64,000 nucleotides of DNA from Eurosta solidaginis (Eukaryota > Arthropoda > Insecta > Diptera > Tephritidae). Within the stretch, counting starts at the first letter, position 1, and every line of letters begins with the position of its first letter. The stretch covers positions 362,469,739-362,533,738 of the forward strand of contig NC_090319.1 in assembly GCF_040869045.1 (NCBI RefSeq), given 5' to 3'. The notes below the pieces were generated by a model. It was not told the DNA's origin. It saw only the letters and a program-made list of their open reading frames with translations, and ran no database searches. Shown here in pieces: positions 44,182-56,970 of the stretch. The position numbers and the translations under genes were made by a program.

Positions 44182-44949
44182 CGAGGTGTGTTCAGAAAAT
44201 AACGAGAATTTTCGTTTTTTGAAAAAAATATTTATTTATTCATCTACATTAATGTTGTCGCCTTCAAAATAGTCCCCAATAGATATTATGCACTTGTGCA
44301 GGCGCTTCTTCCTATCCATGAAACAATTCTCAAACTCCATCTTTGGGATAACCTTCAGCATTTTCAGCGATGCATTTTTAATTTGCACTATGCTTGTAAG
44401 ACGACGGCCCTTCAATGTTCTCTTTATTTTTAGAAATAAAAAAAAATCACACGGACCCGTGCCTTTCGAATATGGAGGCTGGGTCATCGTTACAGTATTG
44501 TTTTTGGGCAAAAAAACAACAATGAGGTGTATCCAGGTGCATTATCGTGGTGCAAAAGCCATGAATGGTTTTGCCAAAAATTCGGGCGTTTCTTTCGGAT
44601 AGTTGCACGGATAGTTGAACTTTTAAATAGTTATGTTATTAACCGTTTGACCTCATGACAAGAATTCATGATGCACTGTGCCACTAAAATCGAAGTATAC
44701 TGTGAGCATAACCTTCACGTTCGACCGCACTTGTCGAGCCTTTTTCGGTCATGACGATCCAGAATGCCTTCACTGTTTTACTCATTGAAGACTCGCCGTA
44801 GGCCCTTTCTAACATTTCGCGTACTTTTTTACAATTTATTTCATCCTTTATGCAAAATTTGATACAAATCACTTGATCCATTTTTTTTTAACAAACGAAA
44901 ATCGCCGACCTCATAAAAACATCTCTAATACTATGTACAAACACACCTC
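44182..44949 (-). pseudogene. mariner transposon, internally deleted
   Basis: Ends share GAGGTGTGTT in inverted orientation (44184 and 44940). The transposase is on the minus strand: an N-terminal piece (44881 down, MDQVICIKFCIKDEINCKKV, YGESSMSKT) and a C-terminal piece (44511-44236, TQPPYSKGTGPCDFFLFLKI, KCIISIGDYFEGDNINVDE, stop). The central part with the first two catalytic Asp is largely missing; the usual PPYSPDLAP is changed to PPYSKGTGP. A TA precedes the left end at 44180-44181; the right TA is not clear. Confidence 0.8.
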
Positions 44950-46749
44950 AAATTGGCAATTTATACCATTAGTGCAATTTATTACACAACTTGTCATATA
45001 ATAAATTGCGAATTAAAAAAAAACAGCGTAATAAATGATTTCAAACTTCAAATAAAACCGTTTAAAGTATATTTATTGAGTAGATTTAAACGTCGGCTCA
45101 ACTATATGGTTGGCTCATCTCATCAACTGATTTTATTTTTTCATTTCACTGGAGTAGGGATTGTCAAAAGAAGATGGCAAACTCAAAATGAACCCAAAAC
45201 ATTGAACATATTTTCTTACAACACACAAAAATTTCAAAGATTTATGTTTTCATTGCATTCCATTTGCCTAATACCAACATGCACATTTTGACAATCTGAA
45301 CAAAGGTATATTGTTGCTATAGAGATGCGCCAACCAGCTATCAAATTACTATTGTGTAAGCTAAATTGAGTTGTATGAAATTCAATATTCATATTAAGCG
45401 AACCAAAGACTTCCAGAAGAATAATAGCTCAATTTGACTCTGGAGAATTTCAAAACTTTGTCGGCCTGTAAAATCCAACGTTATTAAACGTAAATTATTT
45501 ACCTTCTAAATTTTGTTATTATTCTTGTGCAAACGATTGATTTTGACTTCATTTTCTGTTATTTATTATTATTATGATAGCCAATTTGCTTTTTTAACAT
45601 ATAAATATTTAGTATCTATACATTTATACTTTTGTAAATAAAAATCTATTTAAAAGCTTAACGATACTAAGTTGGTAATATTTTTATACCAATTCAAACA
45701 AGGTTTTATATATTACATTTATAAACATTGACATTAAAAATTAACAGAACATATCAATAGGTACACCTAAATATATTTACATGTCTACACAAAAACATAT
45801 ACACACGTATTTATGAACATACTATATAAAAGTTAAAGTATTAATAAATAATATTAAAACAAAAAAGTATTGAAATAAAAAGAATTGATAAAAACTGTTT
45901 CTATGCGTTTACTGTACATATCAATTGAAAAATATATACATAAATAGTCTCTAAATATGTATCAAAGTTAAAACCAAACCAATAAAAAATTTTTAAATAG
46001 GTTGACAAATGCTGTAGATATGTACATAAAAGGAAATATCGACTGTTTTTAGTTTTGCTTTTATTTCGTTTAATATTTAAACAAAATTGAGCTAAAAAAT
46101 ATTGCAAAAAAGTATTGGTTCTATCTATTTGGTATAAAACATCTTACACTTGCATATGGGGTCACACATATATGTACATATGTAAGCATGTCAGTTTGAA
46201 CCTACATATTTGCACATGCGAGCTAAATTTAAGAACTTAACCAAAATATTTTTTGGGCTTTGGTTATATATAATTTGATTTATATATTGTATTATAAAAA
46301 AGCAAAAATAAAAATGAAAGGGGCACTGCTGTACTTACTACGGCTTAATAAATTATAGTCAAAATTGTAAATATGTATTAAAGTAGAGTCCGGTGGCATA
46401 TCTGCTACAACGCAACACAAACTCAAATACTATCTAAACTTGGTTAGGTATATACATACTTATACTCATATTAAATATAATAATCTTGATAACGGCTTTC
46501 AGACACATACACATATTACCATATACAGACGTAATTTTACCAACCAAAAATTTGCTAAAATATTTGTTTTGTTCTATTTCGAATTTCTCCTCAAACATTC
46601 TCGGAGCGCTCATAATTTCGAAAACCGCTATGAACCTAATTTATTATTTAGAGATCGCAACTTTACATATCCAGCACTCGATGTCGAGATAACTTGAATG
46701 TAGCGAAGGCAATGATGCATTATTCTAATCCCTTTAAAATACGTAATAT
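44950..46749. other. Nothing recognised
   Basis: About 1.8 kb of AT-rich sequence with many short ORFs and no supported feature. Confidence 0.35.
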
Positions 46750-47164
46750 TTATTTTTTTTATCGACTTATTGGTAAAGTACTCCAGGTTCGAGGTTTGAC
46801 AAATTCGAGCTCAATGCCAGAAGTTAATTTTTATGATAATTATTATTTATTTTTTTTTTTTTTTTAATTTTTCTATAATTCAAAAATTATAATTTTTTTT
46901 TTTCATTTGGAATAGAAGACACAAAATTTTTCAGGCACCTACCATAGCCACGCCATCATGATAAGTACAATTTAGGCATGCTGAGCTGATCATTAGCTAC
47001 AAACCGGTCGTTTGTTTCACTGATAAACTGCTACTTCTATTCCTCTTTTTACCATATATGCTGAAGGCTTAGCAACCTTCGAAGTTTGTCTATATGCGCA
47101 GTTATGGCAGACGTCTGAAACATATTTCATATTCTATCTATATATATATATCTATATATATATA
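46750..47164. repeat. Low-complexity and inverted-repeat-like segment
   Basis: AGGTTCGAGGTTTGACAAAT and ATTCGAGCTC near 46788, then long T runs, TTGGAATAGAAGACACAAAA at about 46907, resembling one arm of the foldback at 52294. A TATATCTATATATA microsatellite runs up to 47175. Confidence 0.35.
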
Positions 47165-48148
47165 TCTATATATATAAATCAAATTCTTTGTGTTTGTGTT
47201 TGAGTGTTCCCTATGGAAACATATTTCCCACACACCAATCATCACCAAATTTTTGCTATAGATTCCTTCGATCAAGACGAAGGTTTTTCATTTTCAGAAC
47301 TAATAATTTTAAATTAAAAAATTGTTTCAATTTCTCATGCACCACTGGGTGGTGCGACAAATTTTGTATGTCAGCAAAAGTTACTCATACGCCATTTATG
47401 TACTTAAGTGCAGAACTTTTGTTTGGTCATAGCATTAAATTCACCAAAAGTTAAAGCAATTGCATTGAGTGATTTAAAAGTTTTTTATTAAATTTCAGCA
47501 TTCCATTGTAAAAATAGCTGTCTATATGAGATGATAAACAAAATTTGTGCAGCTAAAATTTTGTAAAGAGTGCTATATAATTACAACTACAGATGCACGT
47601 GTATAGCTTCTCATATGCGCGTGTATTTGTGAGCGACACTTCCACAATTATAATTGCATACTTTTGGGAGCATCTCAGATAAGATATTTGCTTGTGTTTG
47701 TGCGTCTCTTCTCCGTTGCGTGCACGTACATATATGTAGACATAATAATTGATCTATTGAAGTGCATACAAGTCACTGCTTAGCATCGGCTTTGAGATGA
47801 TAGTATCCATTAGTGTTGGTAACATTCATCACAATATTTTCATTAAGTTATGAGATTTTGAGTATGAATTGTGCGTGAGAAAATAAAATTTGAAAAATAA
47901 AGCAAAGAAATTATAGGAATGAGGGATTTAAAAAAAAGAAGGAGAGGGATGGATGGTGTAAAAAAACAAGAGGGAGTTATAAGCAAATTATTTAAAAATG
48001 AGAAAAAATGGGAGATGCATTTTGAAGATCAATAAAATTTTGTATACTGATTGCTTGAGTTTGAGTAACGAGAAGGTATGCGTTAAAATACGCCTTCTTA
48101 ATTGGATTAGTATCTGCCCAATCCGAGCAACTAAGGGTACCCCGCTAG
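47165..48148 (+). mobile_element. Non-autonomous Helitron (984 bp)
   Basis: Starts TCTATATATATAAATC directly after an A (47164) and ends GGGTACCCCGCTAG directly before a T (48149). Canonical Helitrons begin TC, end CTRR and insert between A and T, so both ends fit. A weak stem precedes the end (CCGAGCAACTAAGGG). No open frame of helicase type. Confidence 0.6.
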
Positions 48149-48720
48149 TTCCAAATAAAAATTAAATTTTCAACTAGAGAAAAATTAAAAAAAAAAACAA
48201 TAATTGTAATAAAAATTATTGATATAAGAGAAAAATTGCAAAGTTTAAAAACGGCGTTGGTTAGTAGGACATATTTCTGAATTTAAAATCTTCATCAGCT
48301 AGCTTCTCTGAGCTAAGTATTGAACTCGAAAACTCAAATATTCATAATTTTAGACTATTGTAAAGGCAGATGCCTTTAACCATATGAATACCCCGTTGCT
48401 CGCTTTGCAATTGGTCTCTAAGTGTTGCCTTTTTGTTGTTATTTCTTTATTCACCATTCAGGAACACACTAATTCTGCTTAGTAACATTGGGTTTATAGC
48501 ACTGCTTTTATAAGCAGTACTTTCGCTGTTCACTATTATCTCAATATTATTATCTGTATTTAGTTAGCGAGATATGCTTAAATTGTTTTATGCAATTGTT
48601 TTTGTTATTGATATTAGAGAAAAATTACAAAGTTTACAAACGGCGATGGTTACTATTGTATAAAGGAATTTGGGCATGTCTCGCTAATTAAATGCAGACG
48701 TTAAAATTATTGTTCTGCCT
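48149..48720. repeat. Direct repeat pair and short inverted repeat
   Basis: ATATAAGAGAAAAATTGCAA plus GTTTAAAAACGGCG.TGGTTA at 48222 recurs diverged at 48610. AGCGAGATATGC (about 48567) and GCATGTCTCGCT (about 48675) are inverted. Origin unclear. Confidence 0.4.
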
Positions 48721-49149
48721 TAAGCTCCAATTCGAACCTCGAATCCTTTAAAATTCGTATTTAAGGTATATTTAACAAAGATGTAAAATAATGCAGCCAA
48801 AATCGCAAAGCACAAAGTATGTCTAAACATGAATGAGACGAACCTCTTATTCACCATTTACCAATTGACAATTCGTAAGATATCATACTGTTAAAAATGC
48901 CAGCCACAGGATTCAGAGTCAGATTGATACCAGGTACATATTTTATGGTGGGTAAATAATTTTGCCGATTTATTATTTTACCGAAAAAACCAAAAGCTAA
49001 CGAAAATAAACCCGTTTGCACACACACACACAGTCCCATACATAAGGGTGGTCTTTAAACCACAACATCTAAGTTTTTTAACACATCCTTGCGTCGATCT
49101 CTCGCAATTAATCAAAAATGTCAAGGAAAATATAAATTATTAAATAATC
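48721..49149. other. Nothing recognised
   Basis: No supported feature. Confidence 0.35.
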
Positions 49150-50260
49150 TTCTACTGTTTTTCCTAATAGGTCTTAAAATGACAGAGTGATTCCTGAGTC
49201 GCAGAACTGTACGGAAAATTGGGGGGATCCATGGCTCGCAGAAAGCTAAGAAGTGGTACGCCCGCCACAGAGGTTCTCTTTAGCGCCTGTGTGTTGCTAC
49301 GGTTATGAGCAATCTTATTCAAAACCTTGAGGGTAAGGGCTGTCGATTAGTGGCTTACGCCGATGGTCTGAAAAATCTTGTCACAATGAAATTTCTGAAT
49401 GCACTGAGAAATCATTTAAGAGGTTGCCTGGGTGTCGTGATCAAGCGATCTGAATCATGTCAATTGGAAGAGTTCCACTGCTGCTGTCTGAATGTGTTAA
49501 GAAAGTTGGAATGAATCTGGGTGGTAAAATTTCAAAAAACCTTTAGATGGAGGACTGGAGTAGGAAGATTTCTGTTGCCTTGCACTGCTGTTGGGGGACA
49601 ATATTCAAATGCTGTAGCTCTATCTAAATGTGGTACACTGGCTTTACGATTGGCCTTCTGGCCGCAATGAGAGAACAAGGCAACTTTTCGTTAGGCGGGA
49701 TATAAGCTCGTGACTTACGAGTACTTCTGCATTCTGAACGGCTTCGACTTAGTTCTTGGTAGCACAAAGAACTGTGTGATGCCTTCCTCTCCTGTTGCAA
49801 CTCATATTCCATAAAGGCAGCAATAAGGTAGAAAATTAATAATGGCTGGGAGCCCAAAGTTGGATTCAGCCCCAACGAAATTTTGGTAAGAGGGGCCTAA
49901 GATCTACATTCGTGAGATCGCGGGCTCTGAAGTTTACTTGACCTCACTTGCGGTGACATCACTGATATGGGTGGCAGGGCGTAAGGATATCTCTAGCAAC
50001 TGTAACGCCTGAGAAGGCACTGGTGAGCTGAACCTGTCTGTAAGTACAGTTTTCGAAAAAGCGCTAGCAACTTGCACCATGGTTGTTAAACAAGCACTGG
50101 GATTACACCATATCTTGCCGTCGGTGGAGTCTTTTAGTCAGTTGTGTGCTACAAGCACCCGGCAGAGCTATACGACTTTACCAGAGTTTATCTATACAAA
50201 GTTATTGGGGTATTGTCTACTGGGACTCCTGTGCGCCTTAATATACTAGATACCCCAGCT
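49150..50260 (+). pseudogene. Decayed LINE reverse-transcriptase region
   Basis: Plus-strand frame near 49305 reads NLIQNLEGKGCRLVAYADGL, where LINEs have AYADD; the second Asp is Gly. GC content is higher than in the flanks, and many stops break the frame. Family not resolved. Confidence 0.45.
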
Positions 50261-52293
50261 GCATCGTTCAGTTAAAAATAACTAATTATAATATTTAACA
50301 ATCATTTGTATCAATTATCAGACCCATTCGTCCAAATATTTACTTTCTTAGATATTCCCTATAAATCACTTGCTTTCTTTTATGAACCTTAATACGCGCG
50401 CAAGATCTACCTTCATTGTCGAAAAATATTATGCCTAAAATTATAAGTTATCTGCTTGCAGTCTTGGTCAGCGGCTGGCAAATTGATGAGACGACTCCTT
50501 CGTCTCCTTCTTATCAAGACAGTTTTTGCAGTATACACCTTTGTGGAAATATAGTTGCAGTAGCACATTGACCAGTGATGACACCCGTTACTACTCACTC
50601 TGCAGATATTTTTTGTTTGAAGAAGAAGCTTATTTAATTTTTATCCAAATATGGTGATACATTTCTTCACATCTCTCAATCATGCTGGTTGAAACACAGC
50701 AAGTACATTTGTTCTATAGGGTCCAAGTATATAACACAGTTGTGATCATACGGAGTAGTACGCCTCCTTTGTATCCTTTCCGGAACCTTTGGTCATCTCA
50801 TCAGCAAGCACATTCCCTTCAATAATGCTGTATCCTGTGACAGAGCATAGGGCGACGTTGACGTGCCGTATGGCATGAAATTGAACAGTTTATTAATATT
50901 AATTATTTTCTGACTTACTTTCGGTAGGTTTTCGCTTTAAGCACCACCCTATTACTCACACATACCAACACATCTGTACAGCATATTGGCAAGAGCAAAT
51001 ATATTTACATACATATATTAGATCTATTTACTCCTAGCGCAGCACGACAACTTACCGAACACACCCACACATATGTACATGTATTACATTTACATAAGTA
51101 AGTAGTACCTGACAATTGTACGGACATGCAAACTCGCTATTATCGCATTGACGGAAATGTAACCGGAAACGGAAACGATTGTGGCCACATTGGCATTGTG
51201 ATGCCGAAATCAATAGCGGATGTATTTGAAATGTATAATCAGTAAATATGTGTGAATCTGTGTGTGGGTGTATAAGTGAGTGCGTGTACGAAATTAATAT
51301 GCAGTGATGTGCGTAACATTTTCGATATGAAAATTCAAACGTGGAATTGAATGGCATAAACTGAACTGGAAAAAATTAGAAGGATTAAAAATGTAATATG
51401 AAAAAAAAATTGTGAAAAGCAGAAATAAAATTTAAAAAAGTCACAATCATGAAATTAAGTCTTCCTCAGCGCATTATCGTATTCATTGGCGAAATGTGTT
51501 GCATGTTTGTCATTACTTAACTATTATGTAACAAGCAATATGCTACAATACATATATACATGCATACATAAGTAGATACAAGCAAACAACTACTGATTAA
51601 GTTTAAAAAATACTTAATCTATGCAATTGAAAATCGTATAAACTATTAAAAATACATACTCGTAACTGCAAATGTTATATTAAATACATGCATACATTAT
51701 ATATATAATTAGAACATACATATAGGCATACGCGAAAAAATATAATAACAATTAAAGCAAGGTATGACTTAGGATAAGCAAAAAGAAATTGTTTCAGCGT
51801 ATACATAGAAAAAAAAAAATACATACATACAAACATATTTATATAAGTATATAAAGAACTTTATTAGCTAATTAAATAAATTATGGTAGTTGCAAAAAAA
51901 TGCAAAAAAACTAATTAACACTTGCCCTTACGCCCTGACGCTTAAGTGCTTTGCTAAAAACAGCAAACAAAAATTGTTTCACGACGCGCTTTTAGACAAA
52001 TAATTATTACACACGGTATTCTACTACTTGGAGTAGATGCTTTAAGAAAAAAAAAGCTTAGAAAAATATTGAAAAAATTGTTAAAACTATCACGAAAACT
52101 CTCAAAGTAGACAAGAACAAAAAAATATGAATATAATAAAAAAGCACGCTTTAACACAGACAAAGTTTGTACATACCTATAATATGCCTATGGAAAAACT
52201 GCTTAGTGAACTGTTACTTAATAATAAAGGCTAAGGAAAAACACGTTGTAGTGAATTATATAAATTAGACGAATTTAATATATGAATAAAGTG
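50261..52293. other. Nothing recognised
   Basis: About 2 kb of AT-rich sequence with scattered microsatellite-like CATACATA and TATG stretches. No supported gene or element. Confidence 0.35.
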
Positions 52294-52800
52294 AGATCGC
52301 GAGTTTGAATCGAGCTCAAGGCCTAACAATAATTATTTTATCATTATTATTTTTATAATATATTTTTTCTTAATTGAAAAAATTTTTAAATTAGAATAGA
52401 AGAAAGAAAAAATTTAGACAACTGCCAAAGCTCGTTGTCATCAATGGCATCATCGCCATAAACAAAGTCCAATTTTCACAACTATTCTGTAACAGATGTC
52501 GCAGTGCTTTGAATATCAATTGGCAAGAACCAGAATTGAAGTAGGAATAATGAAGACAAACAAAAAACCGCTGTGGTGGCTGAATGGTTATAGCAGCGGC
52601 GCCTAAACGTTGCCGATGAAGGAATTTAGCAGTTCCCGAAATGGATCTATACAACGAGCTTTGGCATTTGTCTAAATTTTTTCTTTTTTCTATTCTAATT
52701 TAAAAAAAAAAATTTTTCAATTAAGAAAAAATATATTATAACAATAATAATGATAAAATAATTATTGTTAGGCCTTGAGCTCGATTCAAACTCGCGATCT
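52294..52800. mobile_element. Foldback-type element with about 150-bp arms
   Basis: Left arm 52294-52440 and right arm 52651-52800 are near-perfect reverse complements (outer AGATCGCGAGTTTGAATCGA, inner CAAAGCTCGTTGT). The spacer is about 210 bp and contains TGGCTGAATGG, an A-box-like 11-mer, at 52577, but no cloverleaf. No coding region. Confidence 0.8.
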
Positions 52801-53254
52801 TACAAATCAGTAGGCCGATATAACAACAAAAATTGAATAAAGTGTTGAAATGAATTGGTATGCATTAGAGAATGTGAAACTGTAAGCGTAAGCAAATTGC
52901 CTAATAATCAGCAGTAATTTAATGTAAAATTATTATCAAATTATTCAATAAAATACATTACACAAAGATTACAATATAATCACAAAAACCCGCTCAAAAA
53001 AATAGTAAACTTTAACAAAAGTTTAAAAACCAACAAAATACACGTACACCATGTAGTATGTACGTATATATAAAAATTTAAGTTATAAACTGTATATATA
53101 CACAGTTGAATATAAAGTATTGAAAGGCGTTGAAAATAAATAAGATTCATACACATATGCAAATATTTAATTGCTTATTTTATACCCTGCAGTCAAAACG
53201 ACCATGTAGTTGTATACCTACCAGAACCAGTTTGTCAAACAATTCAACTACACC
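52801..53254. other. Nothing recognised
   Basis: AT-rich sequence with no supported feature. Confidence 0.35.
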
Positions 53255-54480
53255 TTTTCCAACAGTTGTTGTTGTTGTTGTTGTTGCAGCAATGCTTCGC
53301 CCCACCTAACATCCGCGACCGATCACAAATTGTCATCAATATCCTCTAACGGAAGTCCAAGGAAACTTGCTGTTTCAACAGGTGTGGACCATAATGAAAG
53401 GGGTGTTAGAGGCATTGATTCCACATTACAAAGATGATTGGTGTCATGTGGGGACACATTGCAAGCGGGGCATACATTTTGTATGTCGGGGTTGATTCGG
53501 GATAGGTAAGAGTTTAACCTGTTACAGTATCCAGAACGAAGTTGAGCTAGAGTGACTCGCGTTTCCCTGGGGAGTATGCACTCCTCTTTCGCAAGTTTTG
53601 GGAACTGTTCTTTGAGTACTGGATTCACCGAGAATTCCTGGCGTAAAGGTCTGACGCCTGTTTGTGGAGTTCACCAAGGATCTGCTTGTATTTTTTTGCT
53701 TCATACGGCTGAGTTCTCAGGTGCCGTATTTCCTCAAAATGCTTACGGATATGACTCCCTAAGTTCCTAGGCGGTGCTGGCTCATCAATCAGATGACTGT
53801 TGGGATGCCCAAGTTTCTGGGTATTCAACAGAAACTGTTTGGTTAGCATCTCATTTCTCTCCCTGATGGGGAGTATTCTCGCCTCATTATGAAGATGGTG
53901 TTCTGGGGACATAAGAAGACAGCCCGTGGCGATTCTGGGAGCAGTATTTTGGCAGGCCTGTAGCTTCTTCCAGTGGGTAATTTTTAGGCTTGGCGACCAT
54001 ATAGGGGACGCGTAGCACGCAATCGGCTGGACAATTACTTTGTATGTGGTAATGAGCGTTTCTTTGTCTTGCCTGCAAGGGATTTGACGACTTTATTACG
54101 GCTCTGGATTTTCGGAGCAATTGCGGCTGCGTGCTCACCAAAATGTAGATCCTGATCAAACGTCACACCCAAGATTTTGGGGTGTAGGACAGTCGATAGC
54201 GTAGCGCCATCGACGTAGATGTTCAAAATGGTCGACATTTGGGACGTCTATTTTGTAAATAAGGTCGCGGAGGATTTAGTTGGTGATAATGCCAGGTTTC
54301 GGGAGGTGAAAAAACTGGAGAAATCAGGGAGGTAGCCGTTTGTTCTGTTGCAAAGTTCATCGATCTGTGGGCCTGGGCCTGTGGCCATTATTGTGCAGTC
54401 GTCGGCGTAGGAAACGATAGTAACTCCTTCTGGTGGCGAAGGTAGCTTAGATATGTAGAAATTAAACAAATTTGGGCATA
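53255..54480 (-). pseudogene. Jockey-type LINE, 3' part
   Basis: Minus-strand frames in order: LPSPPEGVTIVSYADDCTIM (catalytic YADD, about 54410), HPKILGVTFDQDLHF, the thumb/connector (MSPEHHLHNEARILPIRERN), and the C-terminal region VTLAQLRSGYCNRLNSYLSR with VCPACNVSPHDTNHLCN, ending DDNL. A (GTT)n-like tail at 53265-53287 marks the 3' end. Frameshifts near 54240, 54035 and 53620, so inactive. The 5' part is missing. Confidence 0.78.
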
Positions 54481-54965
54481 GGAACGGTACTATCCATCAA
54501 TTAAACTGCAATCAATTTAAAATAAACTATAAATTAAAAGTTGGGGACCCATTTTAAAAGTTGTTTTCTTTTTTTTTTTTTTTGAGTCGAAAAATTCGGG
54601 GTCGAAAAATTGTGCTAGGTGAAGGTTTATGCGATCCCGGTGATACCCATAGTATTTTCATGACGAATTATGCATTTTTTTAGAGACTTTTTTTTTTTTA
54701 ATCTACAACTAAAAGTGAAGTTCGGACTTTTATTCTATAAGCCAGAAAATAAAAGCTAATAACGACTTTTATTTTTACTGAACAAATAAAAGTCCGACCC
54801 TATAACTATGGAACGGTTCATCCAAATAAAAAGCATTTTTTAAAAATAGGTTCTTCTAAATGTCCAAATTTGAAAATCTTATAGTCATTTTAAAGTTTTT
54901 GTTAGTAATACCAGACATTTGTCATGGAAAAACTGAAACCAACTCTCATAGAACAATACTAATAA
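54481..54965. other. Nothing recognised
   Basis: AT-rich, with T runs at 54569-54583 and 54689-54698. No supported feature. Confidence 0.35.
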
Positions 54966-55744
54966 TTTTCTATATTAAACTTGCAGCTGTTTTTTCGCTA
55001 TAAAATTTGATTCAATTGATATATTACGTTGAAATTTGATACATCGGTTGCTTTTAAAATCGCTAAATGCCATGTACGCACATAACTTCACACAGAATGG
55101 GTTTTTACATTTGAAAGCTTAGCTACGTGAGATGGTAAAGTTAATATAATTTGAAGGTATATATTAAAGGGGCGTGGCAAATTTCCAAAATGGAGAATCA
55201 TAAAATTTTTGTTTACACAGCTATAACTCATACACGGATGGATGGATTTAAAAAATTCTACTTTTCAGTAAAACTTTGAAATTTTTACCTTCGTTCTGCA
55301 TCAAAAAAAATACTTGATTCCTTTCTTATATCAGCCAAATTGTTTAAACAAAAGTAACATTTTTACCAAAAAATTGCGTGTGTGTGGTTGTTCGGTGTCA
55401 TTGTGCGCGAAAATTGCTTTTGAGCGAGGCGACACATAGAATTCGCTGCGTTATTTAACTTCGGGGGACATTTATACGTATAGATGTACGTATGTATGTA
55501 TTTTCATATCATATCAGCTTGACATATGTATGAACATACATATTTATGCGTTGTTGCCAAGTTAATGCAACATAAATGATTAAGAATGCAAACATCTCTT
55601 GAAAAATACACTTTCGTTAAAAATATTGAACATTCCCTTACAAATCTTAAACAAAAAATTAATTTTTTGGTATTTTTGCATGTATATGCTAATATTTGTG
55701 CACTAAGGAAATTTAATTCTTCAATATATTTTTTATGCTAAGGT

Positions 55745-56395
55745 TATCCTTAGTAGAGGGTAATTTGCATACCCCTGGGTGACTAGGATCTCGAGATATA
55801 GGCCAAAACGTGTACCCCTAGAGAGATTTTATATAATATGGATATCAAATGGAAGCTGTTGATGAGTGCTTTAGTAGAGGGTAATTTACATACCCTTGTG
55901 TGACTAGGGTCTCGAGATATAGGCCAAAACGTGGGCCCGTGTACCCCTAGACAGAGTTTATACAATATGGATATAAAACGAAAGCTGTTGATGAGTGCTT
56001 TAGTATAGAGTAGTTTTCATACCTATTGGTAACTATGGTCTCGAGATATAGGCCAAAACGTGGACCCGGGTACCCCTAGACAATGTTTACACAATATGGG
56101 TATCAAATGAAAGCTGTTGATGATTGCTTTAGTAGAGGGTAATTTGCATACCCCTGGGTGACTAGGGTTTCGCGATATAGGCCAAAACGTGGACCCGGGT
56201 ATCCCTAGAATGTGTTTATGCAATATAGATACAAAATTGAAGCTGATGATGAGTGCTTTAGTAGAGGGTAATTTGCATACCCCTGGGTGACTAGGGTCTC
56301 GAGATATAGGCCAAAACGTGGGCCCGTGTACGCCTAGACAGATTTTATATAATATGGATATCAAACGAAAGCTGTTGCTGAGAGCTTTAAATTCA
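55745..56395. repeat. Tandem array, about 124-bp unit, five copies
   Basis: Units share GCTTTAGTAGAGGGTAATTT, CATACCCCTGGGTGACTAGG, TCTCGAGATATAGGCCAAAA, CGTGGACCCGGGTA and GGATATCAAATGAAAGCTGT. A single unit occurs at 59.99-60.13 kb. The pattern (CGAGATAT..GGCCAAAACGTGG..., ATCAAATGAAAG) is homologous to the 126-bp unit inside the DINE copies. Confidence 0.8.
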
Positions 56396-56399
56396 TTTT

Positions 56400-56872
56400 C
56401 ATTGTGCTACTCGACATGAAGACATAAATTAATAAGACCCACATACCTATTTACAAACGTACTATTCGATTTGCCTGAAATTTGGTATATAAATTTGCCT
56501 ATATTAGTATTTACGATCCTTTTTCCCGGGAAGTAGACCAGAGACGGCCTGGGGCTGGGATTAGGAATAGAACTGGGACTCGGAATGGGGCTGGAACAAA
56601 ATAGATACCACCTTCTGGGACTGGCAATAAGGGATGAAGAAGAATGAGAAGAACTTGTGAGAAGAGAAAGAGGGAAGGAGAAGGGGACTGAGAAAGAGAT
56701 AGGGTGAGGCGTAGATAGAGATAGATGAAGCAAAAAAGACGGAGGGAGGAGTGAATAAAAGGATTAAGAAAAAGTGAAAAGGGGTGAGGGCAGAGTTAGA
56801 CGGAAAAAGCTTATTAAAATGTATGCAGATAAACCAAATTTAGGGCAGAACAATGTCTGCCGGGTCTGCTAG
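56400..56872 (+). mobile_element. Helitron-like 3' end, copy 1
   Basis: Purine-rich body (GGGACTCGGAATGGGGCTGG) then a hairpin GGCAGA-ACAATG-TCTGCC at 56844-56861, followed 11 nt later by CTAG at 56869-56872. A hairpin about 11 nt upstream of a CTRR end is the Helitron hallmark. The same body and end recur at 60.1-60.4 kb. The 5' end is not found. Confidence 0.5.
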
Positions 56873-56970
56873 AACTTTTCTATACTAAACTTGCAGCTGC
56901 TTTTTCGCTATAAAGTATGATTCAATTGAGATATTATGTTAAAATTTGATACATCGCTTTCTGTTAAAAC

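Larger units (their letters stand above)
54966..56970. repeat. Block flanked by a 95-bp direct repeat
   Basis: 54966-55060 (TTTTCTATATTAAACTTGCA..., GATACATCG) recurs at 56876-56970 with few changes. The segment between holds the 124-bp array and a Helitron-like end. It may reflect insertion into, or duplication of, the local sequence. Confidence 0.55.

Noticed and set aside
47141..47175. TATATC microsatellite as a promoter TATA box
   Set aside because: It is a simple repeat at the start of a Helitron, with no gene downstream.
52577..52640. tRNA-Ser-like gene in the foldback spacer
   Set aside because: Only an A-box-like 11-mer; no B box at the right distance and no foldable acceptor or T arm.
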